Shown piece by piece: positions 1-6,734 of a stretch of DNA of 11,564 bases. Positions within the stretch are counted from its first letter, which is position 1. Every line of letters begins with the position of its first letter. Source of the DNA: Anaerolineaceae bacterium (GTDB lineage Bacteria > Chloroflexota > Anaerolineae > Anaerolineales > Anaerolineaceae); the NCBI GenBank assembly GCA_003158355.1, contig PMIV01000258.1:1-11564 (forward strand), read 5' to 3'. The position numbers and the translations under genes were made by a program. Below the pieces are notes generated by a model. It searched no databases, was not told where the DNA came from, and saw only the letters and a program-made list of their open reading frames with translations.

Positions 1-364
1 TCTGAAAAGAGGCGGCCGCATCGGCGGAGCGGCTGCGTTTTTAGGAACTGCCTTGAGTCTGAAACCGCTGTTGGAATTACGCGACGGTCAAATCGAAGCA
101 GTAGAACGGGTGCGCACCCTTTCCAAGACACTGGAGCGTCTGCTTGATCTGGTGAGTGCAAAATTGGAACACGAATCTGGACCTGTGCGTTTGTGCGCGA
201 TCCATGGGAATTCCCCCGAGGAGGCCACACAACTGCTCGACAGCGCCATTCACCGGTTTAGCACAACGTTGGTGAGTGAAGCCGTTGTCTCAGATATTAG
301 CCCGGTGATCGGCACACATGCAGGGCCAGGTGCACTGGGTCTGGCATACATGACTGGTATGTAA
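1..364 (+). CDS. DegV family fatty-acid-binding protein, C-terminal part (5' end outside window)
   Basis: The open frame runs in from the window edge in the frame starting at base 2 and ends at TAA 362-364. About 120 residues are visible. The first residues read LKRGGRIGGAAAFLGTAL, which matches the conserved 'L.RGGRIGG....G..L..KPIL' segment of DegV proteins. The C-terminus has the 'GTHAGPGALGLAY' signature (usually 'HTGPGALG'). DegV proteins are cytosolic two-domain proteins that bind a single fatty acid in a deep pocket, and in Firmicutes (as FakB) they present it to the kinase FakA; that partner is not visible here. The second, lid-type domain is what survives in this window. A TTG at 53 could be taken as a start, but the homology continues upstream of it, so the gene is cut by the window edge and not short. 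The family call is firm; the ligand and partner are inferred. Confidence 0.9.
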   Translation, partial: LKRGGRIGGAAAFLGTALSLKPLLELRDGQIEAVERVRTLSKTLERLLDLVSAKLEHESGPVRLCAIHGNSPEEATQLLDSAIHRFSTTLVSEAVVSDISPVIGTHAGPGALGLAYMTGM

Positions 365-379
365 AAACCGAATTTGATT

Positions 380-423
380 AAACAATCTTGAAAAAGTAAT
401 TCAACACTTTTCCAAGATTGTTT
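380..423 (+). terminator. Intrinsic terminator after the DegV gene
   Basis: An inverted repeat of about 18 bp (380-397 against 406-423, one A/C mismatch) closes an 8-nt loop and runs directly into a T-rich stretch (TTTTAATTAAT). It lies 15 nt after the DegV stop codon. The stem is AT-rich but long. It marks the end of the upstream transcription unit. Confidence 0.8.
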
Positions 424-456
424 TAATTAATGTCAATGCCTGGGGCTGCACTCCTC

Positions 457-465
457 TGGTAAAAT
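457..465 (+). promoter_or_regulatory. Possible extended -10 promoter for the DUF1015 gene
   Basis: TGG-TAAAAT (457-465) fits an extended -10 element (TGn plus a hexamer with 5 of 6 consensus bases). No good -35 is seen 17 bp upstream, as expected for extended -10 promoters. Initiation would fall near 472, giving a leader of about 35 nt that contains the Shine-Dalgarno at 496-502. It is well placed after the upstream terminator. This is inference from sequence only. Confidence 0.4.
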
Positions 466-506
466 ATGGGGTGAACTTAATCTTTACATTATTCCAAGAG
501 GTACCC

Positions 507-1826
507 ATGCGAAACTTTCCCACTGTTGGCATACAGATCCCTGATATTCTTCTCCCATCAAACAATATTGATCCAACCAAATGGTCAGTTATTGCCTGTG
601 ATCAATTTACTTCCCAGCCAGAATACTGGCAAAAGGTTGCGCAATTGGTGGGTGAATCTCCTTCTACCTATCATATGATCTTACCCGAAGTCTTTTTAGG
701 AACCCCTGAAGAGAAAAAACGCATCCAAACGACCCGGCAAATGATGGAAACCTATCTTAATGATGGTACATTAATCTCTCACGAGGGGTTAATTTATGTG
801 GAGCGTATCGTAGATGGGAAAACCCGCCACGGTTTAATGCTTGCCCTCGATCTCGAAAAATACGACTTCAATAAAGGCTCACAATCACTTATCCGAGCCA
901 CTGAAGGTACCATTCTTGACCGGCTTCCGCCGCGGATCAAAATTCGCGAAGGCGCTCCGCTGGAAATACCTCATATTTTAGTGCTCATTGATGATCCACA
1001 GAATACTCTTTTTTCTGCCATTGAAAAACAAAAAGACACACTGCCCCTGGCATATGATTTTGACCTGATGCAAAACAGCGGTCACCTGAGCGGACGCTAT
1101 ATCAATGATGCAAATTTGGAAAAACAGCTTCTGAGTGCTCTTGAAGAGCTGGCAAAGCCTGAGGTCTTTCAGGCGAAATATAACGTCGCTCCCGAAAAGG
1201 GAGTACTTCTTTTTGCAGTCGGCGATGGCAATCACTCTCTCGCAACTGCCAAATCCATCTGGGAAGCGATCAAATCAAAAGTAGGGCCAGATCATCCTGC
1301 CCGTTATGCTTTAGTTGAGATCGAAAATGTGCATGATTCTGGCCTTGAGTTTGAGCCTATTCACCGTGTTCTCTTTAATGTAAAAGAAGATCCCGCTCAA
1401 GCACTTCAACACTATTTTGGCAAAGAAATCACTTTTTCACAGGCTAAGAATCGAAAAGGCATGGTCGATCAGGTGAACCATCCATTGGAGGGCGAGCATC
1501 GTTTTGGACTGATCACCAGCAAAGGTTTTCAGGTTGTGATCATCAAACATCCGGCCTCCAATTTATCGGTGGGGACTTTGCAGCCATTTTTAGACAACTG
1601 GTTAAAATCTGGTTGGGCAGGTACGATCGATTATGTCCACGGCGATATTGTCGTGTGTGAACTTGGTAGCAAACCCGACAACGTCGGCTTTTATCTGGCA
1701 GGCATGCCCAAGAGCGACTTGTTCAAGACCGTTATCCTAGATGGCGCCTTACCCAGAAAGACATTTTCAATGGGCGAGGCCTATGAAAAACGGTTCTATA
1801 TGGAATGTCGTAAAATTAATCAATAA
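507..1826 (+). CDS. DUF1015 family protein
   Basis: A 439-residue cytosolic-looking protein of the uncharacterised DUF1015 family, with no signal peptide or membrane segment. Recognisable conserved blocks are 'ATEGTILDRLPPR' near residues 131-143, followed by 'KIREGAPLE', and 'VGDGNHSLATAK' near 238-249, the variant of the family's GDG(N/H)H block. The family's biochemical role is not established and I assign none. The frame is open from a GTG at 471, but I chose ATG 507 because it follows an AAGAGGT ribosome binding site (496-502) and because MRNFPTVGIQIPDILLP is the more typical N-terminus. It is the first gene of a closely spaced run, and the small gene at 1853 begins 26 nt after its stop. 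Length is close to the usual size for the family. Confidence 0.88.
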   Translation: MRNFPTVGIQIPDILLPSNNIDPTKWSVIACDQFTSQPEYWQKVAQLVGESPSTYHMILPEVFLGTPEEKKRIQTTRQMMETYLNDGTLISHEGLIYVERIVDGKTRHGLMLALDLEKYDFNKGSQSLIRATEGTILDRLPPRIKIREGAPLEIPHILVLIDDPQNTLFSAIEKQKDTLPLAYDFDLMQNSGHLSGRYINDANLEKQLLSALEELAKPEVFQAKYNVAPEKGVLLFAVGDGNHSLATAKSIWEAIKSKVGPDHPARYALVEIENVHDSGLEFEPIHRVLFNVKEDPAQALQHYFGKEITFSQAKNRKGMVDQVNHPLEGEHRFGLITSKGFQVVIIKHPASNLSVGTLQPFLDNWLKSGWAGTIDYVHGDIVVCELGSKPDNVGFYLAGMPKSDLFKTVILDGALPRKTFSMGEAYEKRFYMECRKINQ

Positions 1827-1852
1827 ACACTACTCCCTTTTAGGATCTAAAC

Positions 1853-2197
1853 ATGAGCGAAGCCCAGCTTCCTGAACGTAAACGTACCCTACCTGATGAA
1901 CCGGCAAGCATCTCCCAACTAAACGGAATCCTTTCAGAAGATTGCCGCAAAGTGAAGGTTACTGTTGAACTCACCAACGGAGCCACTCATCCAGACCTCG
2001 AATTGACACTTACCGATGCGGACAATGTAGAACTCAGCCGTACAACAATTTTGGAGAATTTTGGTCCGCGCATGGTTTTTACCATGCATATCCGCCAGTC
2101 ACAGGTTAAGTTTCCTCTCAAACTGTGGTGCGAGCTGAGTTACCTGGATGAAAGTGCGTTTTCCCAGGCTGAAACACTCATCGGAAATCAGAAGTAG
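1853..2197 (+). CDS. Small hypothetical protein, probably cytosolic and beta-rich
   Basis: A 114-residue protein that I do not recognise. It has no signal peptide, no membrane segment and no Thr/Pro linker, unlike the following genes. After a charged N-terminus (ERKRTLPDEP) the sequence alternates hydrophobic and polar residues (VKVTVELTNG, LELTLTDADN, MVFTMHIRQ, KLWCELSYLD), which suggests a small beta-sandwich. It has a single Cys. The start is ATG 1853. Upstream, TAGGAT (1841-1846) offers an AGGA Shine-Dalgarno 7 nt away, although the same hexamer also sits where a leaderless -10 would. It lies 26 nt after the DUF1015 stop and its TAG is 15 nt before the next start, so co-transcription is likely. 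Compact placement between conserved genes supports it being real; the function is unknown. Confidence 0.7.
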   Translation: MSEAQLPERKRTLPDEPASISQLNGILSEDCRKVKVTVELTNGATHPDLELTLTDADNVELSRTTILENFGPRMVFTMHIRQSQVKFPLKLWCELSYLDESAFSQAETLIGNQK

Positions 2198-2200
2198 TTG

Positions 2201-2206
2201 TATCAT
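2201..2206 (+). promoter_or_regulatory. Candidate -10 element for a leaderless start of the M23 lipoprotein gene
   Basis: TATCAT (5 of 6 consensus bases) ends exactly 7 bases before the A of ATG 2213, so transcription would start on the start codon. There is no Shine-Dalgarno in the preceding 12 nt. The -35 region (around 2177-2183) is poor, so this is weaker than the trmD case. It could be an internal promoter in the run. Confidence 0.35.
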
Positions 2207-2212
2207 TTGCCC

Positions 2213-3061
2213 ATGCAAAAATATTGGCACGTTTCACTCCTCTTGATCTTAACCTTGAGCGGCTGCAGCCAACAGGTTACAACTCCTGCTACACCGACAA
2301 TTATTCTCACCGAGACCCCAACTCAATCTCCAACATTAACGCCAACTGCCACTCCTACCGCAACTTCTGTTCCACTTATTTCCGGGGTTTGTTCACCTTT
2401 ACAATCCATTGACCTGACCGATCTGCGCCTGATCACTTCCAACCCCTTCATTCTTAAATACCCGTTCAGCGAAGGGCCAGACGGCGATAAAAACCACCCG
2501 GCTGTTGACCTGGGTTTCTATAGCTTCAAAGGGCTTACCACGGATGACGACCATCCAATTCAGGCTGTTTTGCCTGGGAAAGTTGCCCTGGTGGTGAATA
2601 ATCGCTTTCCATATGGCAATATGATCATGATCGAAACTCCACTTGATTCTCTGACCCCTGCATTGATCAAGCAAATAAAGATCGGCAATCCGTATTCGGA
2701 TGATGAGATCAAGTCTCGTTCTTCCTGCCAGCCAGATCAAACTCGCATTTCCTGGTCATCAGACTCTAAATCTGTCTATATTCTCTACGCGCACATGAAG
2801 AACACTCCCACTTTGCGGCCTGGTGATGAAGTGCAATGCGGAGAAGTTGTCGGCGCGATCGGGGCAACCGGAAATTCTAGCGTGAGCATTGAGCATTTGC
2901 ATTTGGAAATTCGTGTAGGGCCTTCGAATGCCAAATTTGGCACAATATCCGACTATGGTTCTGACTCCACGGAAGAAGAACGGTACAATTATTGCATCTG
3001 GGCTCTATCAGAAGTGTTTTTACCAATAAACCCTTCCTTGTTCTGGGATGCAAACCAATAA
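2213..3061 (+). CDS. M23 (LytM-type) metallopeptidase lipoprotein
   Basis: A 282-residue predicted lipoprotein. Residues 1-18 form a short lipoprotein signal with lipobox LSGC (Cys18), followed by a Thr/Pro-rich linker (about 23-55). The rest is an M23 endopeptidase domain: zinc ligands His95 and Asp99 (HPAVD), 'YAHM' at 192-195, and HLHLE with His228 and His230. All expected ligands are present, so peptidoglycan cross-bridge or stem-peptide hydrolysis outside the membrane is plausible. About 45 residues (roughly 143-188) are inserted between the 'YGNMIMIE' and 'YILYAHM' strands, which is longer than usual, and Cys60, 172, 209 and 261 could form disulfides. An upstream TTG at 2198 is in frame, but ATG 2213 puts the lipobox at a normal distance. 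No ribosome binding site is evident; see the TATCAT at 2201. Neighbours are also envelope proteins. Confidence 0.87.
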   Translation: MQKYWHVSLLLILTLSGCSQQVTTPATPTIILTETPTQSPTLTPTATPTATSVPLISGVCSPLQSIDLTDLRLITSNPFILKYPFSEGPDGDKNHPAVDLGFYSFKGLTTDDDHPIQAVLPGKVALVVNNRFPYGNMIMIETPLDSLTPALIKQIKIGNPYSDDEIKSRSSCQPDQTRISWSSDSKSVYILYAHMKNTPTLRPGDEVQCGEVVGAIGATGNSSVSIEHLHLEIRVGPSNAKFGTISDYGSDSTEEERYNYCIWALSEVFLPINPSLFWDANQ

Positions 3062-3071
3062 TCAAGATGAC

Positions 3072-3081
3072 AAAGGTGAGG
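3072..3081 (+). promoter_or_regulatory. Ribosome binding site of the PD40 lipoprotein gene
   Basis: AAAGGTGAGG (3072-3081) is a strong purine-rich Shine-Dalgarno 11 nt before ATG 3093. It fixes this start and contrasts with the absent site of the preceding M23 gene. Confidence 0.7.
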
Positions 3082-3092
3082 AAAAGTAAAAT

Positions 3093-4865
3093 ATGCAGAA
3101 CCAGCACAGCCAATACCGTTTATTCCCGATAAAAATTCTGCTGCTGAGTTTGATGTGTATCTTTTTGGTTGGTTGCAGCCCAGCCAAAAAGACCGCTTCT
3201 CCCTTGCCTACCCAACCAACCGAGACCTCGGACTCGATTGCAGTACCAGTGATTCCCAGCCTCGAAATATCAACTATTGAACCCACCAAGGTTTCGACAT
3301 CTTTACTCATCCCTGCTGCCCCGATAGCTGTTTCAGCAAAATCATCCGGGTTGGTCATCTTCTCTATGGGCGATGGAGTATATTCACACCTATTCGTTTA
3401 TGGGCCTGAATTCACTCCAATGACTCGTTTGACGAATGGTAACTGGGATGATGAAGATCCAGCTCTTAGTCCGGATGGTACAAAAGTCGCCTTTTCTTCC
3501 AATCGCAACGGTCAATGGGATATTTATATTATTGACCTTAAGTCAAACACTGTTCAGCCCGTTACCCAGACGAAAACTTACGACGGTTCTCCTTCCTGGT
3601 CTCCGGATGGTCAATATCTCATTTATCAAACCCTGGATGGGGAAAACCTTGACCTGATCGTACAATCAATAAGTGACCCAACCGCTGCTCCTATCCAACT
3701 TACTGCTAAATCCGGTAACAATTTCGATCCAGCCTGGTCGCCAGACGGCCATACCATCGCATTTATTACCGATCGTGGCGGCCAAAATGAACTCTGGCTG
3801 GCTGACCTGCAGTCGATAGAAAATCGTTTTACAAAATTGGCAGTCGCTGACCAAGCCGAGTATCGTTACCCAAATTGGTCTCCCGATGGATCCACTTTAG
3901 CTTGGTGTAAACAAAATTCTGAATCCCACATTGAAATCCTTGAAATAGCTCAGAAAAATTCTTTGCCTCGAGAAATTGGTCTGGGCTGTCATCCCGTGTG
4001 GTCTCCGGATGCTTCTTCCATAATGGCTACTCTAGATCAGGTAAATGCTCATTACCTGGTTGCCTACCAAATTCAAGATAAAACAATATTCCTTTCTCCG
4101 GTGCAAACCACATCGGAAGTTAATTCCCTGGCCTGGGTTTCAACCGAAAAAAGTCAATCAATCACAAATTTCGTTAATCAGCAAAACTTGCCTGCCCCCA
4201 TGGCACTTTTTTCACCCGCTTTGACTCTGCCATTATCCGCTACTGGGCGCAAAGGAGTTGTTAAACTGGATGATGTCGACGTCCCGCAAGCCTATCTGGC
4301 CGATGCAGCCAATGAAGCCTTTATCGCGTTACGCCAGGGCATTGGTGAAAAAACGGGTTGGGATTTCCTTGCCAGCCTCGAAAATGCTTATCTTCCCCTC
4401 ACCTCCAAGGATTCACCCGGTTTGACTCAAAATTGGTTATATACCGGTCGTGCCATCGATGTGAATACCGTACCCATGGATGCTGGTTGGATGGCAGTCA
4501 GTCGTGAAGATTTCAATGGGTTAACCTATTGGCGTATGTGGCTCAAATGTATAAAACAAGATGGAAGCTGCGGAAAGCCTATGGAAACCGCAGTTTGGGA
4601 TTTTTCATCCAGGTTTGACAGCGATCCCGAAGCCTATGAGAATGGCGGTAAAGTTGCCGCCATCCCCGCAGGTTACTGGGTCGACTTCACCGAATTTGCC
4701 AATCGGTATGGATGGGATCGCTCCCCCTCACAAGCCGACTGGCGTTATTACTATCCTGGAATTCTTTTTAATCAATTGATCTATGCCCAGGGGTTAACCT
4801 GGACAGATGCCATGCTTGAACTTTACCCCTCAGACGCCATCCAATCACTGAGTTCTACAAAATGA
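3093..4865 (+). CDS. Lipoprotein with PD40/TolB-like beta-propeller and C-terminal degenerate M15-like domain
   Basis: A 590-residue predicted lipoprotein. The N-terminal hydrophobic segment (about 11-27) ends in lipobox LVGC (Cys28), followed by a Ser/Thr/Pro-rich spacer to about residue 75. Residues about 85-350 hold PD40 propeller blades, marked by SPDG at 126, 170, 216 and 263 and SPDA at 304, as in the TolB propeller. Residues about 385-582 form a separate domain. 'LYTGRAIDV' (449-457) resembles the 'SxHxxGRAxD' zinc motif of M15 (VanY/DD-carboxypeptidase-type) enzymes, and 'GWDRSPSQADWRYYY' (540-554) resembles their 'GW....DWxHFE' end. The motif Asp (456) is kept, but both expected histidines appear replaced (Leu449, Tyr552). 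The domain is therefore probably non-catalytic, perhaps a peptidoglycan- or partner-binding module; the M15 relationship is my inference from these motifs. It lies between two M23 genes (gaps of 31 and 13 nt). Confidence 0.82.
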   Translation: MQNQHSQYRLFPIKILLLSLMCIFLVGCSPAKKTASPLPTQPTETSDSIAVPVIPSLEISTIEPTKVSTSLLIPAAPIAVSAKSSGLVIFSMGDGVYSHLFVYGPEFTPMTRLTNGNWDDEDPALSPDGTKVAFSSNRNGQWDIYIIDLKSNTVQPVTQTKTYDGSPSWSPDGQYLIYQTLDGENLDLIVQSISDPTAAPIQLTAKSGNNFDPAWSPDGHTIAFITDRGGQNELWLADLQSIENRFTKLAVADQAEYRYPNWSPDGSTLAWCKQNSESHIEILEIAQKNSLPREIGLGCHPVWSPDASSIMATLDQVNAHYLVAYQIQDKTIFLSPVQTTSEVNSLAWVSTEKSQSITNFVNQQNLPAPMALFSPALTLPLSATGRKGVVKLDDVDVPQAYLADAANEAFIALRQGIGEKTGWDFLASLENAYLPLTSKDSPGLTQNWLYTGRAIDVNTVPMDAGWMAVSREDFNGLTYWRMWLKCIKQDGSCGKPMETAVWDFSSRFDSDPEAYENGGKVAAIPAGYWVDFTEFANRYGWDRSPSQADWRYYYPGILFNQLIYAQGLTWTDAMLELYPSDAIQSLSSTK

Positions 4866-4878
4866 TTGGCAGGAATGA

Positions 4879-5961
4879 TTGAAAACTTTATTGAGACGGT
4901 CGTTCTCCGAATTTATCAGAAGAAACAAACAAAGGTTGTTTGCTTCTCTCTTTATATCAATTCTTGTATTCCTGCTCGTTTCTCGATCGGTGTATGCTGA
5001 TTCGATCATCACCGGTTCTGCCACCCCTATAAACCCTTCCAGCCAGATCACACCGGCTGCACCGCTGAAACTTACTTTTCCAGAACCGGGTCCTAAGCCG
5101 GTATCCAGTTGGCGGCCATCACTCCTACCCGTTCCTTATGCGTTAAGCCCCCACGACCATTTTTATTTATACAGACCAATTGCCGTCACTTCTGTAAACT
5201 GGCCACTACCCAATTACCGTTACGGCTATCAAGATGCCGAGACGGAGAATCCACATACCGGGGTTGATATCGATGCGCCCATGCATACGCCAATTCTGGC
5301 AGCCGGCGATGGTAAAGTAGTGTTTACCGGATATGGTTTGGCTTTGGGCGGGGGCAACACAGCTGATCCATACGGGCTGGCTGTGGTGGTCAGACATAAC
5401 TTCAGCTTTTCAGGGCGGTCATTAATGACCGTCTACGCGCATATGGAAAAGATCACTGTCAAAATCGGTCAAACGGTAAAAGCCGGTGATCAATTGGGCC
5501 TGGTGGGAATCACGGGCAATACCACCGGCCCCCATGTTCATTTTGAAGTCCGCCTCGAAAAAGGCGATGCTTATTCAGTGCAAAACCCCGAATTGTGGAT
5601 GGTTCCCCCCACTGACTATGGTGTTTTGGTTGGCCGATTCAAAAACAACTTTGGAGATTACCTTACCTCACAAACTGTGAAGTTAAAATCAGAATCCAGC
5701 GGCAAGACTTGGAATATGCTCACCTATGCTGCCCAGACAATACAAAATGACCCTTATTTTTCTGAAAACCTCGTTCTTGGCGATCTACCCATAGGGAATT
5801 ACAAGGTTTCATTTTTGAATAACTCTCATACCTATACTACCGAAATTTCCATTGCTCCAGGTACAATTACTTTTATCTCCTTCAGCGGTAGACAGGGTTT
5901 TACGAACGTGCAACCCAAACCGACAGACTCAGATTCTTTCTTAATCCCTTTTCATAATTAA
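4879..5961 (+). CDS. Secreted M23 (LytM-type) metallopeptidase with C-terminal beta-rich domain
   Basis: A 360-residue exported protein. A long basic N-terminus (MKTLLRRS...RRNKQR) precedes a hydrophobic segment at about 21-35 and a likely signal peptidase site after SVYA (residue 40). The M23 domain spans about 115-240: HTGVD gives ligands His126 and Asp130, 'YAHME' lies at 186-190, and HVHFE holds His219 and His221, so the zinc site is complete. 'GDGKVVFTGYG' and 'VKAGDQLGLVGITGNT' are typical of the family. Residues about 245-345 form an extra beta-rich region ('GNYKVSFLNNSHTYTTEISIAPG') like a carboxypeptidase-regulatory or prealbumin-type module, possibly for wall or surface binding. The start is taken as TTG 4879 because AGGA (4871-4874) lies 4 nt upstream and no ATG or GTG gives a signal peptide in this frame. 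It follows the PD40 gene by 13 nt and is probably in the same transcript. It likely hydrolyses peptidoglycan peptides extracellularly. Confidence 0.88.
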   Translation: MKTLLRRSFSEFIRRNKQRLFASLFISILVFLLVSRSVYADSIITGSATPINPSSQITPAAPLKLTFPEPGPKPVSSWRPSLLPVPYALSPHDHFYLYRPIAVTSVNWPLPNYRYGYQDAETENPHTGVDIDAPMHTPILAAGDGKVVFTGYGLALGGGNTADPYGLAVVVRHNFSFSGRSLMTVYAHMEKITVKIGQTVKAGDQLGLVGITGNTTGPHVHFEVRLEKGDAYSVQNPELWMVPPTDYGVLVGRFKNNFGDYLTSQTVKLKSESSGKTWNMLTYAAQTIQNDPYFSENLVLGDLPIGNYKVSFLNNSHTYTTEISIAPGTITFISFSGRQGFTNVQPKPTDSDSFLIPFHN

Positions 5962-5979
5962 TTTTCGCTTAATCCTCCC

Positions 5980-6008
5980 TTGACAATCTCTCCATCGTGC
6001 TCGACAAT
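5980..6008 (+). promoter_or_regulatory. Promoter for the NBR1-Ig lipoprotein / queG unit
   Basis: A perfect -35 TTGACA (5980-5985) and a -10 GACAAT (6003-6008, 4 of 6 consensus) are separated by 17 bp. Initiation near 6015 would leave a leader of about 28 nt containing the GGAGGA ribosome binding site (6027-6032). GACAATC occurs twice, at 5982-5988 and 6003-6009, exactly 21 bp apart and overlapping both promoter elements, which could be an operator or chance. Confidence 0.6.
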
Positions 6009-6026
6009 CAAAGAGATGTTATTTTT

Positions 6027-6032
6027 GGAGGA
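6027..6032 (+). promoter_or_regulatory. Ribosome binding site deciding the ATG 6043 start
   Basis: GGAGGA lies 10 nt before ATG 6043. The frame is open from a TTG at 5980, but that codon falls inside the promoter and lacks a ribosome binding site, so 6043 is the start. Confidence 0.8.
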
Positions 6033-6042
6033 AGAATCTAAG

Positions 6043-6729
6043 ATGAAAAGAAATTTATTATTAGCGGGGATTCTGTTGACAATTTCAGCAGTGCTGATCT
6101 CAGCCTGCGGAACAGCATCACCCACCCAAGATCCAAACGCACAAATCACAGTAATTGCTCAAACTGTACAGGCTCAATTAACCCAGGTGTCCCTATTAAC
6201 CCCCTCGGCGACACCAACTATTCCCGCAACCGCTACACCCACCATGGTTCCGGCTACCGATACCCCATCAGGGCCTACTTCAACACCTACAAAAACGCTG
6301 TACCCCACCTATGCCTCTGGAGGTGTTAGTGGAGATCAGTCCAAATTTTCGCAAGATATCACTATTCCTGACGGCACCACACTTACACCCGGTTCAACCT
6401 TTACCAAGACCTGGCTCTTTGTCAACACCGGCACAACAACCTGGACTACAAATTACAAATTAGTTTATTTTGACGGAGTCAACGAAGCCAAAAATAACGC
6501 TCTCTCAGTCAATCTCCCCAATGATGTAAAACCTGGCGAATCGGTTAAAATCAGCCTCGATTTTGTTGCCCCGTCTTCAAACGGCACTTACACCAGTTGG
6601 TGGAAGCTATTTTCTGCAAATGGCGTTTTGTTTGGTGATCCCTGCAGCATTGTCTTTACTGTTGGTTCTACAGCTTCGACACCTGCACCAACTACATCGG
6701 TTGTGCTCACCAGCACTCCTATCCCATAA
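6043..6729 (+). CDS. Lipoprotein with NBR1-like Ig domain
   Basis: A 228-residue predicted lipoprotein. The signal segment (1-21) ends with lipobox ISAC (Cys22). A short polar stretch (about 23-50) and a Thr/Pro-rich linker (about 51-88) precede one Ig-like domain at about 97-207. Its signature is that of the NBR1-Ig-like (PF16158-type) fold: 'FTKTWLFVNTGTTTW' (120-134), 'LPNDVKPGESVKISLDFVAP' (158-177), then 'GTYTSWWKLFSANGVLFGD' (181-199). A second short Thr/Pro-rich tail ends the protein. In bacteria such domains occur on exported proteins, often as single surface modules; the ligand is unknown, and no catalytic residues are present. The gene has its own promoter and strong ribosome binding site, and queG begins 5 nt after its stop, so the two are probably co-transcribed although no functional link is obvious. 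Together with the M23, PD40 and LysM genes it forms a group of surface proteins. Confidence 0.85.
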   Translation: MKRNLLLAGILLTISAVLISACGTASPTQDPNAQITVIAQTVQAQLTQVSLLTPSATPTIPATATPTMVPATDTPSGPTSTPTKTLYPTYASGGVSGDQSKFSQDITIPDGTTLTPGSTFTKTWLFVNTGTTTWTTNYKLVYFDGVNEAKNNALSVNLPNDVKPGESVKISLDFVAPSSNGTYTSWWKLFSANGVLFGDPCSIVFTVGSTASTPAPTTSVVLTSTPIP

Positions 6730-6734
6730 TTGAT

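Noticed and set aside
471..506. GTG 471 as the start of the DUF1015 gene
   Set aside because: It lies about at the predicted transcription start and has no ribosome binding site, while ATG 507 has AAGAGGT just upstream and the expected N-terminus.
2399..2740. 113-codon minus-strand frame inside the M23 lipoprotein gene
   Set aside because: It lies wholly within a clear M23 domain gene and its translation resembles no protein family.
5980..6042. TTG 5980 as start of the NBR1-Ig lipoprotein
   Set aside because: It falls inside the TTGACA promoter element and would push the lipobox about 43 residues into the protein; ATG 6043 has GGAGGA.
6180..6310. Repetitive ACA/CCA-rich DNA as a tandem repeat or CRISPR
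   Set aside because: No fixed repeat unit or spacers; it is low-complexity coding for a Thr/Pro linker.
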